Assembly (NCBI GenBank): GCA_033764445.1
Contig: JANRIZ010000038.1
Span: 1-6,278 of the forward strand
Length of the DNA: 6,278 nucleotides
Direction of reading: 5' to 3'
From: JANRIZ01 sp033764445
GTDB lineage: Bacteria > Verrucomicrobiota > Verrucomicrobiia > JAWXBN01
The notes below the pieces were generated by a model. That model did not search any database. It was not told the DNA's origin and saw only the letters and a list, made by a program, of their open reading frames with translations. The translations under genes were made by a program, and so were the position numbers. This document shows, piece by piece, positions 1 to 6,274 of this stretch (position 1 is its first letter; each line of letters begins with the position of its first letter).

Positions 1-32
1 TGTAGCCCCCTCACCCCCCACCCCCTTCCTCC

Positions 33-410
33 ATGACTACCTCCACAAACGTCCTCGGTGGCAAATTAATCCCCTGCTGCATGGATCCCCTGACGGGATA
101 CCATCGCGACGGCTTCTGTCACACCGGCCCCGGGGATCACGGATTGCATGTGGTCTGTGTCCAGGTAAACGCGGCCTTCCTGGAATTTTCAGCGGAACAG
201 GGCAATGACTTGAGCACGCCCCGCGAAGAATTTGGGTTTCCCGGATTAAAACCTGGTGATCGCTGGTGTTTGTGTGCAACACGTTGGATGGAAGCCTTGG
301 AGGAAAATTGCGCTCCCCCGGTCATTTTGGAGGCCACCCATATCACAGCCTTGGAATTTATTGACCTCGAAGATCTGCGCAAACACGCCCTTGACCGGGA
401 AAAACCATAA
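33..410 (+). CDS. DUF2237 family protein
   Basis: This is a complete 125-residue protein of the DUF2237 family, small cytosolic proteins of unknown biochemical role found widely in bacteria. I recognise it by the opening NVLGG..L.PC (residues 6-15), PLTGYHRDGFCHTGP (19-33) and the long conserved core NDLSTPREEFGFPGLKPGD (58-76) followed by RWCLCATRW (77-85). It has seven cysteines (15, 16, 29, 42, 79, 81, 93); several sit in the conserved blocks, which would fit a structural or metal/redox role, but that is inference. Length matches the family. There is no signal peptide or membrane segment. The ATG at 33 puts the family's N-terminal motif right after a short leader. The 32 bases before it are a C-rich tract with no Shine-Dalgarno motif. 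It ends 59 bases before the 3' end of the convergent tRNA gene. No function should be assigned. Confidence 0.93.
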   Translation: MTTSTNVLGGKLIPCCMDPLTGYHRDGFCHTGPGDHGLHVVCVQVNAAFLEFSAEQGNDLSTPREEFGFPGLKPGDRWCLCATRWMEALEENCAPPVILEATHITALEFIDLEDLRKHALDREKP

Positions 411-469
411 AAAATCATCGTCCTCGGCTCACCCGTGGTGGATTGATCCTGGAAATTTGAGACGGGAGA

Positions 470-544
470 TGGAGCCAGCTGTCGGATTCGAACCGACGAC
501 CGACGGTTTACAAAACCGTTGCTCTACCACTGAGCTAAACTGGC
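470..544 (-). tRNA. tRNA-Thr (anticodon UGU)
   Basis: Read on the minus strand from 544, the sequence folds into a full cloverleaf. The acceptor stem is GCCAGTT paired with AGCTGGC (one G-U pair). The D stem is GCTC/GAGC with loop AGTGGTA. The anticodon stem is ACGGT/ACCGT with the loop TTTGTAA. There is a five-base variable loop, and the T stem is GTCGG/CCGAC with loop TTCGAAT. The anticodon TGT lies at 510-512 and reads threonine ACA, and by wobble other ACN codons. The discriminator base is U (473), and the CCA end is encoded in the DNA at 470-472. The gene is convergent with the DUF2237 gene. It is intact and shows no sign of serving as an integration site in this window. Confidence 0.97.
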
Positions 545-555
545 GCGGAAGTCCC

Positions 556-584
556 ACAGTAATTTTGCGACCGCCAACACGCAA
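556..584 (-). promoter_or_regulatory. possible tRNA-Thr promoter
   Basis: On the minus strand a TTGCGT (579-584) and a TACTGT (556-561) are separated by 17 bases. The second box ends 11 bases before the mature tRNA 5' end, which would place transcription start a few bases upstream of the tRNA. Spacing and position suit a housekeeping sigma promoter, but each hexamer matches the consensus at only three of six positions, so this is a weak call. It rests mainly on the expected location. Confidence 0.27.
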
Positions 585-695
585 GAATATTCTCCTGCGA
601 TTCCCGCAGGCCGCACTGACTCAAAAAAACTCCCGGAGGACCTCTCGGAGCAATGCCTTGAAATTTTCCATGGACAAACCCCGGTCTGCAACCCG

Positions 696-711
696 TTTTT
701 GTAAACAAAAA
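696..711. promoter_or_regulatory. perfect A/T-rich dyad, possible operator
   Basis: The bases TTTTTGTAAACAAAAA form a perfect inverted repeat with 7-base arms around a two-base centre. It stands out in GC-rich surroundings and continues into a further A/T run up to 716. It lies about 195 bases before the desaturase start and about 150 bases upstream of the tRNA 5' end. The symmetry is seen directly. A role as a binding site for a dimeric regulator, or as part of an A/T-rich promoter element, is inference. I cannot match it to a named regulator. Confidence 0.3.
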
Positions 712-905
712 AATTTCTCCTCTCCGTCTGAAAGAAGTGGGGAGCCACAGATTCTTCACTTGTGTAAAGACGCCTCTTCTGGAAGACTCCCGCCGCCCGC
801 CAGGACTGATTCCCGACCCGCAGCCCTCCTGGGACTTCGGTGGGGGACGATCCGCCGGGCCCGAAAAACCGAAATCCACCCGATCCACCAAAGTCCGAAC
901 CCACT

Positions 906-1760
906 ATGCAGACCGCCTATTCCCCTGAGCGCAAATTCAATGTGAGCCCGGGGTCCATCCTCTTCATCAGCATCCACATTGCGTGCCTGCTGATCCTGGT
1001 GGTTCCCTTCACCTGGCTGGGCCTTGGACTGTGCCTTGGTTTTTTCTTTCTGCGCAAATTTGCGATCACCGCCGGGTACCACCGTTATTTCTCGCATCGC
1101 TCCTACAAGACCAGCCGCCTTTTCCAGTTTCTGCTGGCCTTTATCGGGGGCATGTCCACCCAGAAGGGTGCGATCTGGTGGGCCGCGAACCATCGGCACC
1201 ACCACAAATATTCCGACCGGGTCGAGGACATCCATTCGGTGGACCGCGACGGATTTTACTGGGCCCACGTCGGGTGGGTCCTCTCGAAGGAATACGACAC
1301 GTTTGACCAGGATTCCGTCAAGGACCTGACACGCTACCCCGAACTCGTTTTTCTGGACAAACTGCATTTTATTCCCCCCATCACCCTGGCAGCGGTCTGC
1401 GTGCTGACCGGGTGGTGGACCGGCGGACTCATCGGAGCCTCCACCTGTTTTGTATGGGGCTACCTCGTCAGCACGGTCATTCTCTACCACACGACCTTTT
1501 CGATCAATTCCCTCTGCCACAAATTCGGCTCCCGGCGGTATGAAACGGGGGAATCGAGCAAAAATTCCCTGATCCTGGCCCTGATCACTCTGGGTGAAGG
1601 CTGGCACAACAATCATCACCACTACCCCCTTTCCACGCGCCAGGGCTTTTTCTGGTGGGAAATCGACATCACCTACTACATCCTGAAGGTTCTTTCCTGG
1701 TTTCGCATTGTCTGGAGTCTCCAACGCCCTCCGCGCCATCTGACAGCCCAGGCAGCCTGA
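906..1760 (+). CDS. acyl-CoA / acyl-lipid desaturase (membrane di-iron family)
   Basis: This 284-residue integral membrane enzyme should introduce a cis double bond into saturated fatty acyl chains, most likely at delta-9, using O2 and an external electron donor. It shows all three histidine boxes: HRYFSH (59-64), HRHHH (96-100) and HNNHH (234-238). It also has NSLCH (201-205), whose Asn and His match further metal-site residues in stearoyl-CoA desaturases. Family signatures include ITAGYHRYFSHRSYKTS, WWAANHRHHHKYSD, HVGWVLSKEY and RRYETGESS. Hydrophobic spans lie at about 17-50 and 154-197, with a weaker one near 72-93. No cytochrome b5 or ferredoxin domain is fused, so the donor is encoded elsewhere. 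I chose the ATG at 906; an in-frame GTG at 840 would add a 22-residue Pro-rich, charged leader unlike the family. No clear Shine-Dalgarno precedes either start. Exact substrate and position of the double bond cannot be read from sequence. Confidence 0.94.
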   Translation: MQTAYSPERKFNVSPGSILFISIHIACLLILVVPFTWLGLGLCLGFFFLRKFAITAGYHRYFSHRSYKTSRLFQFLLAFIGGMSTQKGAIWWAANHRHHHKYSDRVEDIHSVDRDGFYWAHVGWVLSKEYDTFDQDSVKDLTRYPELVFLDKLHFIPPITLAAVCVLTGWWTGGLIGASTCFVWGYLVSTVILYHTTFSINSLCHKFGSRRYETGESSKNSLILALITLGEGWHNNHHHYPLSTRQGFFWWEIDITYYILKVLSWFRIVWSLQRPPRHLTAQAA

Positions 1761-1841
1761 CGGCTCCGATCAGTCCCGCAGCCGGCTGCAGCGGTGGGTT
1801 CCGACTTGCCTCACGGGAACATCCCCCCTATCCTCCGGGAC

Positions 1842-2714
1842 GTGAAACTGCTTCTCCTCCCCGCCCTCCTGTGTGTCCTTCTGCTCTCCGGGTGTGACCC
1901 TTTCTCCTCAAATGCCACGAGTCCGGAGGCCCAGGACGAAAACAACAAAAACTTCCAAAAGGCCAAGGAACGATACGGACTGATGGATTACGACGGGGCG
2001 GTCGATTATTTTGAGAGGGCTCTGCGGGACAATCCCAAGCTCGCCAAGGCCCACTTGGAACTGGCCCTTATCTATGACGAGAAGAAACAGGATTATGTCA
2101 GCGCCATCTTTCACTTTGAACGGTACCTTCGTCTGCGGCCGGATTCCGGCAAAAAGGAAATGGTGCAGGACTTTCTGAATGCGGCCAAAAAGAAACTCCA
2201 TTCGGCGGGCTCCGACGGACTCTCCGCGGAAAAGCAGGAAATCATCAGACTTCAGGCCGAAAACGATTCGCTCCGGGCCCAGATCGCCGACCTGCGCAAA
2301 CGGACGGGAGTCAAAGCCCCCCTGAGCATGGAAACGACGGCCACACCACAGGCGGCCTCAAAACCCAGCCCCGAACCGGCCCTGAAATCGGTCTCCCCTC
2401 CGCCCGCTCTGGCCGCCCCCGCTCCCGCCAAGGTCAATCTCAATGACCTGAAAGCCCCGGGTGACCCGCTGGCCAACCCGCCCCTCGAACCCTTCAAGTC
2501 GGCCGGTCCGACCCCGGCCCCCCCCGCACCGTCAACCCCGTCCGCCCCGCAAAATTACACGGTTCTCCCCGGTGACAATCTCAGCAAAATCTCCAAAAAA
2601 TTCTACGGAGCCTCCTCAAAGTGGCAGATCATCCTCGATGCCAATACCAATACCATCCGGGAACCCAAGGACCTCAAACCCGGAATGACCCTTGTCATCC
2701 CCCCAAAACAGTAG
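1842..2714 (+). CDS. lipoprotein with TPR, coiled coil, Pro-rich linker and LysM domain
   Basis: This predicted 290-residue lipoprotein probably tethers a membrane to peptidoglycan. Starting at GTG 1842 it opens with MKLLLLPALLCVLLLSGC, a textbook lipoprotein signal with lipobox LSGC and the lipidated cysteine at 18. The next residue is Asp19, which in Enterobacteria favours inner-membrane retention. About two TPR units follow (38-102, with DYDGAVDYFERAL and KAHLELALIYDE). Then come a short heptad-like helix (128-156, QEIIRLQAENDSLRAQIADLRKR), a Pro/Ala-rich linker (about 157-236) and a C-terminal LysM domain (238-287, NYTVLPGDNLSKISKKFYG to PGMTLVIP). LysM domains bind N-acetylglucosamine-containing glycans. 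A GTG at 1794 would add 16 residues before the signal peptide and is less likely. The gene begins 81 bases after the desaturase stop and overlaps the next gene by 23 bases. Enzymatic activity is not suggested; it looks like a scaffold. Confidence 0.88.
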   Translation: MKLLLLPALLCVLLLSGCDPFSSNATSPEAQDENNKNFQKAKERYGLMDYDGAVDYFERALRDNPKLAKAHLELALIYDEKKQDYVSAIFHFERYLRLRPDSGKKEMVQDFLNAAKKKLHSAGSDGLSAEKQEIIRLQAENDSLRAQIADLRKRTGVKAPLSMETTATPQAASKPSPEPALKSVSPPPALAAPAPAKVNLNDLKAPGDPLANPPLEPFKSAGPTPAPPAPSTPSAPQNYTVLPGDNLSKISKKFYGASSKWQIILDANTNTIREPKDLKPGMTLVIPPKQ

Positions 2715-3468
2715 GTGGCCCGGGCGGATACTGGGCGCGGCCATCGTCGCCTTTTGGGCGGTCATGACCCTGGCACTGGTCAACCGCGAATTTTTCCCGG
2801 ATGATTCCGAGCGTTTTCCCATCCCGTTGCACGTGGTCCTCGACAAGATTTTTTCCGCCCAGGAGGAATCCGAACTGGTCATCTACTTCAAACGCCAGGA
2901 AATCGGCATTTTCCGCCTCATCCCCCGGGTCAAACCCGGCTCCAACACCCATCCCGACGCCCGTCATTCGATGCTGATCAGCGGTGATGTGACCGTTGAC
3001 CTGATCCATCGAAAGGCCCGGGCCCGGCTCAGTTCCCGCGCCGATTTTTCCCCGCAAAGCGATCTGCTGTCCTTTTCGGGCGAGGGAAAGGTGGACGAGA
3101 TGAATTTTCATGCGGAGGGGAGTGCGGCCACGGGTCAGATCTCCCTGAGCTACCGTTTTGACGGGGGTCCGGAGCAGACCGCCTCGGTTCCCTTCGATCT
3201 GCGCCAGGCGCTGAGGGGTTCGGCGAACCCGGATTACAACCATGCACGCCAGATGCTCGATCAGATGCGTTCCCAGAGCATGCAGGTGCTTTCCTACTCC
3301 ACCCAGACGACACTCAACCGTGAAAACATCACCGCCTTTGTCATTGAATCCAAGGCCGAAGGCTACAAACCCACCCGCATCTGGGTCACCCGCTTCGGCC
3401 AGATTTTCCGGGTCGAAACCCCCTTCGATTTTGAGATGCGTCCGGTCACGGACCCCTTGGTCCTGTAG
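2692..3468 (+). CDS. single-pass membrane protein of unknown function
   Basis: I do not recognise a family for this 258-residue protein. It has a short basic N-terminus, one strong hydrophobic segment (about 12-31, ILGAAIVAFWAVMTLALV) and then a soluble region with no second membrane span. It therefore probably sits with its C-terminal 225 residues outside the cytoplasm. That region alternates hydrophobic and polar residues (for example 95-160) in a way that suggests beta strands, and it contains a helical patch near 182-199 (DYNHARQMLDQMRSQSMQVL). The start is uncertain. TTG at 2692 is the first start codon after an in-frame TGA (2686-2688) and is the only standard start that keeps the membrane segment whole; the next is ATG 2764, which cuts into it. 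A GGA at 2682-2684 may act as a weak ribosome site. The TTG start overlaps the lipoprotein gene by 23 bases, which implies coupled translation and a shared envelope role. Confidence 0.72.
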   Translation: MSSPQNSRWPGRILGAAIVAFWAVMTLALVNREFFPDDSERFPIPLHVVLDKIFSAQEESELVIYFKRQEIGIFRLIPRVKPGSNTHPDARHSMLISGDVTVDLIHRKARARLSSRADFSPQSDLLSFSGEGKVDEMNFHAEGSAATGQISLSYRFDGGPEQTASVPFDLRQALRGSANPDYNHARQMLDQMRSQSMQVLSYSTQTTLNRENITAFVIESKAEGYKPTRIWVTRFGQIFRVETPFDFEMRPVTDPLVL

Positions 3469-3475
3469 GGGATCC

Positions 3476-3519
3476 GGCCTCCTGCCTGGTTCCGGGAGGC
3501 CACCGCCCTCCCGGGGCGG
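3476..3519. terminator. two tandem GC-rich hairpins between convergent genes
   Basis: The 52-base gap between the membrane-protein stop and the mannosidase stop is filled by two inverted repeats. The first is GGCCTCC (3476-3482) with GGAGGCC (3495-3501), a 7-base stem with a 12-base loop. The second is CCGCCC (3503-3508) with GGGCGG (3514-3519), a 6-base stem with a 5-base loop. Neither is followed by a T tract on either strand, so they are not classical intrinsic terminators. Their position suggests a two-way transcription barrier or 3'-end stabiliser. Confidence 0.42.
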
Positions 3520-3520
3520 C

Positions 3521-6274
3521 TTAATCGACAAATTCGCTGGTAAAAGGAAAGGCAAATCCCGGGGAACCACCGCCCCCGGGCAATCCCTCGAAGACCAGTT
3601 CCACGGCCAGCACCTGTTTGGATTTCCACATCAGCGGGATCCGGTCTGAAACGGGCAGCGGGGACATGGGGGTTTCATCCAGACGCACCAGCCCCGCACG
3701 AAGCGGTTGATCCCTCAGAACCAACTCCCCGTGCACCGGCTCATCGAGCAGATTGACCAGATGCAGGATCACCGCATCACGGCCCTCGGCTTTTTTGAAG
3801 GTGGTCAGCTGGACAAAGGGATGGTCCACATGTGCCAGACTGCCGGAAGGCGATGCATTCCCGCCCATGACCCGGCGCGGAAAAACCTCATGGACCGTGC
3901 CCGTATGGAATGCCTCCGCCAGCTCGGGCAGCCGGGCGGCCTTCCAGTCGCCTTCGTGAAGGTGAATGCCATATTCAAACTCATAGACGCCCTGCCCGAA
4001 CCGGTCGATGTCGTACCCTTCCGTTCCCCACAGATTGCCGAAGACCGCCTCGGTGGCCCGCAGGAGAGTCAGCGCAATCTCCCGGCGTCCGAATTCCGAC
4101 ACATGATATTCCGCCACGGAACGGTTGAGAACGGCCACTCCGCGGGTTTGATCGGACACATCCACAAAGGACTTCAGATGCCAGCATCCGCTGTGAAGTT
4201 TCTCCCCGGCGGGAATGTGGATGTCCCGACGGGTGACTTCAAAGGCGTTTTCCGCAACATGCGCCGTCGCCCCCGGCAGATCGGTCGGGAACTTGACCTG
4301 CACGCGGTGATCCTGTGCGGAATTGTCAAGGGTTGTCCGGATGCCCAGAAATTTCTGGCCCCGGGCCAGGGAATAGACGGTGCGGATTTTCAGGGGGACA
4401 CGGTCGGCGGAACGTCCGTCCCCGTCCTTGCAGGCGGGAATGAGCATTTCCAGCCGGACCTCGTATTCGGCGGATGTTGGGCCGTTGTGGAGGAGGGCGA
4501 TGTGCGCCGGAACCCCCAGGGAGGTGACGATCACATCCCGTTTGGGTTTGAAATAATCATAACTCTGGCCCGCATCACCGCCGTCCTCAAAATAATGGGT
4601 CCGCTCGAGCCTCCACCCGGTGGCCTTGTCCGTGAGGTTGAGACTGCCGTCGGGGTTGATTTCGACCCTCAATGACTCATTTTCCATGAGATGGGGTTCG
4701 TTGGAAATGTGGGAAACACGGGCCGGACGGTGTTCAAACGGGGGAGCCCCGATGGAGACCAGGGGGGGGGCCGGACGGTACACCCACGAGAGGGTCTGGT
4801 ATCCGAATGCGGGCAGGCTGACGTCCTCAAGAACCAGATCAAATTCAACCGCCTGCCGCTGGTCGGGAAGCATGTGGGGGCTGGTCCGGCGTTTGCGGGC
4901 CGGGAAACGCCGGGAAAGCACCTGGCAGGGAATTTCCCGTCCCTGGGCATCCACCAGGGCAAAGGGTTCAAACAAATCCTCCCGTTCACCGCTGGCGGAA
5001 TTGTCCTTTTCCGTGTGTCCCGAAAATTTCCGCAACGGATAAAGCACCTTCAGGCGGAGCGGCCCGCGCCGGGGCCGTGAGGCGGGATTAAACAGGAGCA
5101 GGACCTTGTCGCCCTCCGCCAGCATGCTTCCCCGGAGGGAAAGAGCCAGTTGCTGGAGGCCGCGCCCGGCCAGGTTGCCGGCGATGTCATCGGCGGCGTC
5201 AAAACGCGGGATCATGTCCCTGTGGACCTGGTTGACCGAGCAGCCGCAGATCGAATCGTGCGGATGGTTTTGAAGGACAAAACGCCAGGCTTTCCACAGG
5301 AAATCGGCATCGTAGCTGCCGCCGCACATCCAATTGACCGTCGCAAGGGGCTCCGCATGGCGTTCAAGCAGCATCTGGGAGCGGATGTTGCGCTGTTTGA
5401 TTTCCGGGTGGGCGCTGAGGGTGCCCTGGACAACCGTGGCATGTTTCTCCTCGCGCAATTCGCCCCGGCGCACCACCAGATCGTCGGGAACGGACTTCCT
5501 GAGTTCCGCCATGAACTCTCCCATGGTCGAATGACGCACCTCAAACCTGCCCTCCAACGCCTTGTTGACCTCCGGAAAAATGCGGGTCAGCCACGGACGG
5601 GCAAAGAGGTGGTCACATCCGTCCATACCCAGATAGAGGGGGGCGCTGGCGAATTTTGACAGGATCCCCTCCACCTCCTGCGCATATCGGACCGCCCCCT
5701 CCACGTCATCGGGAAAATTGTAGGCGCTGTTGTACCAGCCGGCCATGAGATGGGTCAGAATCCGGGTGCCGTCGGCCCCCTCCCAGATGAATTCGCTTTT
5801 CCCCCCCACCGAGTCGGGCGTGATGCCCCGGCCCAGGATCGCGTTATCCAGGCCGAACCCGGCCAGTATCTGGGGCACCTGGGAATGATGCCCGAAATTA
5901 TCGGCCACGTAGCCGACAGGCATGGGGTCGGTGCCGAACTCCCGGCAGATTTTCCGGCCCAGCAACAAATTGCGCACGATGGATTCGGCACTGACCAGCC
6001 ACTGGTCGTTGAGCAGATAAAAAGGACCGACAATCAGGCGTCCGGCCTGGATCTGTCTTTCAAGGCGGGTGCGGTTTTGCGGACGGATCTCCAGGTAATC
6101 CTCCAGAACCACGGTCTGGCCGTCCAGATGAAAGGCCCGGAACCCGGGGTCCGTCTCCAGAAGGTCCAGCACCCGGTCGATGTTGTCGACGAGCATCATG
6201 CGGAAGGATTGAAACGGCAGGTACCATTCGCGGTCCCAGTGCGTGTGGGAAATGACATGGAGCGTGGGGATCAT
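3521..6274 (-). CDS. glycoside hydrolase family 38 alpha-mannosidase
   Basis: This 917-residue retaining, zinc-dependent alpha-mannosidase should release mannose from alpha-linked mannosides. The N-terminal catalytic domain (about 4-270) opens with HVISHTHWDREWY; H12 and D14 match two zinc ligands. VADNFGHH (123-130) carries the expected nucleophile D125, which is also a zinc ligand. A helical middle domain (about 285-365) includes NHPHDSICGCS (336-346); H339 and D340 match the last zinc ligand and its neighbour in eukaryotic GH38 enzymes. Beta-rich C-terminal domains follow (about 385-917). The motif set and length resemble stand-alone bacterial GH38 enzymes such as the streptococcal alpha-1,3-mannosidase more than lysosomal or Golgi forms. 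MngB-type mannosylglycerate hydrolases are also relatives, so the substrate is open. No signal peptide is present, so it probably acts in the cytoplasm on imported or internal glycans. The ATG at 6274 gives the usual short family leader, but only four bases precede it, so a start further upstream cannot be excluded. No transporter or kinase gene is adjacent. Confidence 0.95.
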   Translation of the reverse strand: MIPTLHVISHTHWDREWYLPFQSFRMMLVDNIDRVLDLLETDPGFRAFHLDGQTVVLEDYLEIRPQNRTRLERQIQAGRLIVGPFYLLNDQWLVSAESIVRNLLLGRKICREFGTDPMPVGYVADNFGHHSQVPQILAGFGLDNAILGRGITPDSVGGKSEFIWEGADGTRILTHLMAGWYNSAYNFPDDVEGAVRYAQEVEGILSKFASAPLYLGMDGCDHLFARPWLTRIFPEVNKALEGRFEVRHSTMGEFMAELRKSVPDDLVVRRGELREEKHATVVQGTLSAHPEIKQRNIRSQMLLERHAEPLATVNWMCGGSYDADFLWKAWRFVLQNHPHDSICGCSVNQVHRDMIPRFDAADDIAGNLAGRGLQQLALSLRGSMLAEGDKVLLLFNPASRPRRGPLRLKVLYPLRKFSGHTEKDNSASGEREDLFEPFALVDAQGREIPCQVLSRRFPARKRRTSPHMLPDQRQAVEFDLVLEDVSLPAFGYQTLSWVYRPAPPLVSIGAPPFEHRPARVSHISNEPHLMENESLRVEINPDGSLNLTDKATGWRLERTHYFEDGGDAGQSYDYFKPKRDVIVTSLGVPAHIALLHNGPTSAEYEVRLEMLIPACKDGDGRSADRVPLKIRTVYSLARGQKFLGIRTTLDNSAQDHRVQVKFPTDLPGATAHVAENAFEVTRRDIHIPAGEKLHSGCWHLKSFVDVSDQTRGVAVLNRSVAEYHVSEFGRREIALTLLRATEAVFGNLWGTEGYDIDRFGQGVYEFEYGIHLHEGDWKAARLPELAEAFHTGTVHEVFPRRVMGGNASPSGSLAHVDHPFVQLTTFKKAEGRDAVILHLVNLLDEPVHGELVLRDQPLRAGLVRLDETPMSPLPVSDRIPLMWKSKQVLAVELVFEGLPGGGGSPGFAFPFTSEFVD

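Larger units (their letters stand above)
545..905. other. non-coding stretch between divergent tRNA and desaturase genes
   Basis: This stretch of about 360 bases separates the tRNA-Thr gene (reading left) from the desaturase gene (reading right), so it should carry promoters for both. Frames that stay open through it have no recognisable domains and look like chance in GC-rich DNA. It contains a small hairpin, CCTGCG/CGCAGG with a five-base loop (594-610), with no T tract. It also holds an A/T-rich dyad at 696-711. I could not find a convincing -35/-10 pair for the desaturase; a TGGACA at 671-676 has no suitable partner at normal spacing. I see no riboswitch or second RNA gene. Confidence 0.6.

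Noticed and set aside
409..469. Possible terminator between the DUF2237 gene and tRNA-Thr
   Set aside because: There is a run of six A (409-414, T on the tRNA strand), but the only nearby stems are four bases long, so no intrinsic terminator can be defended.
470..544. tRNA-Thr as an integration site for a mobile element
   Set aside because: There is no integrase gene, no repeated copy of the tRNA 3' end, and no composition shift in the window.
840..905. N-terminal extension of the desaturase from GTG 840
   Set aside because: The 22 added residues are Pro-rich and charged, unlike family N-termini; the ATG at 906 gives a normal start.
756..1739. Long minus-strand open frame (327 codons) opposite the desaturase
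   Set aside because: It lies entirely over the desaturase and its upstream region, shows no domain or signal, and is explained by codon bias in GC-rich DNA.
1778..1789. 12-base palindrome GCAGCCGGCTGC between desaturase and lipoprotein genes
   Set aside because: It can only form a 4-base stem with a 4-base loop, has no T tract, and GC-rich palindromes of this size are common by chance here; no role is supported.
1794..1841. N-terminal extension of the LysM lipoprotein from GTG 1794
   Set aside because: It would place 16 polar residues before a perfect lipoprotein signal peptide that begins naturally at GTG 1842.
2695..3570. Long minus-strand open frame (291 codons) opposite the membrane-protein gene
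   Set aside because: Its composition is rich in Gly, Asp and Arg with no motif, and it overlaps both the membrane-protein gene and the mannosidase end.
3707..4675. Plus-strand open frame of 322 codons inside the mannosidase gene
   Set aside because: It is antisense to a clearly recognised GH38 enzyme and has no recognisable domain.
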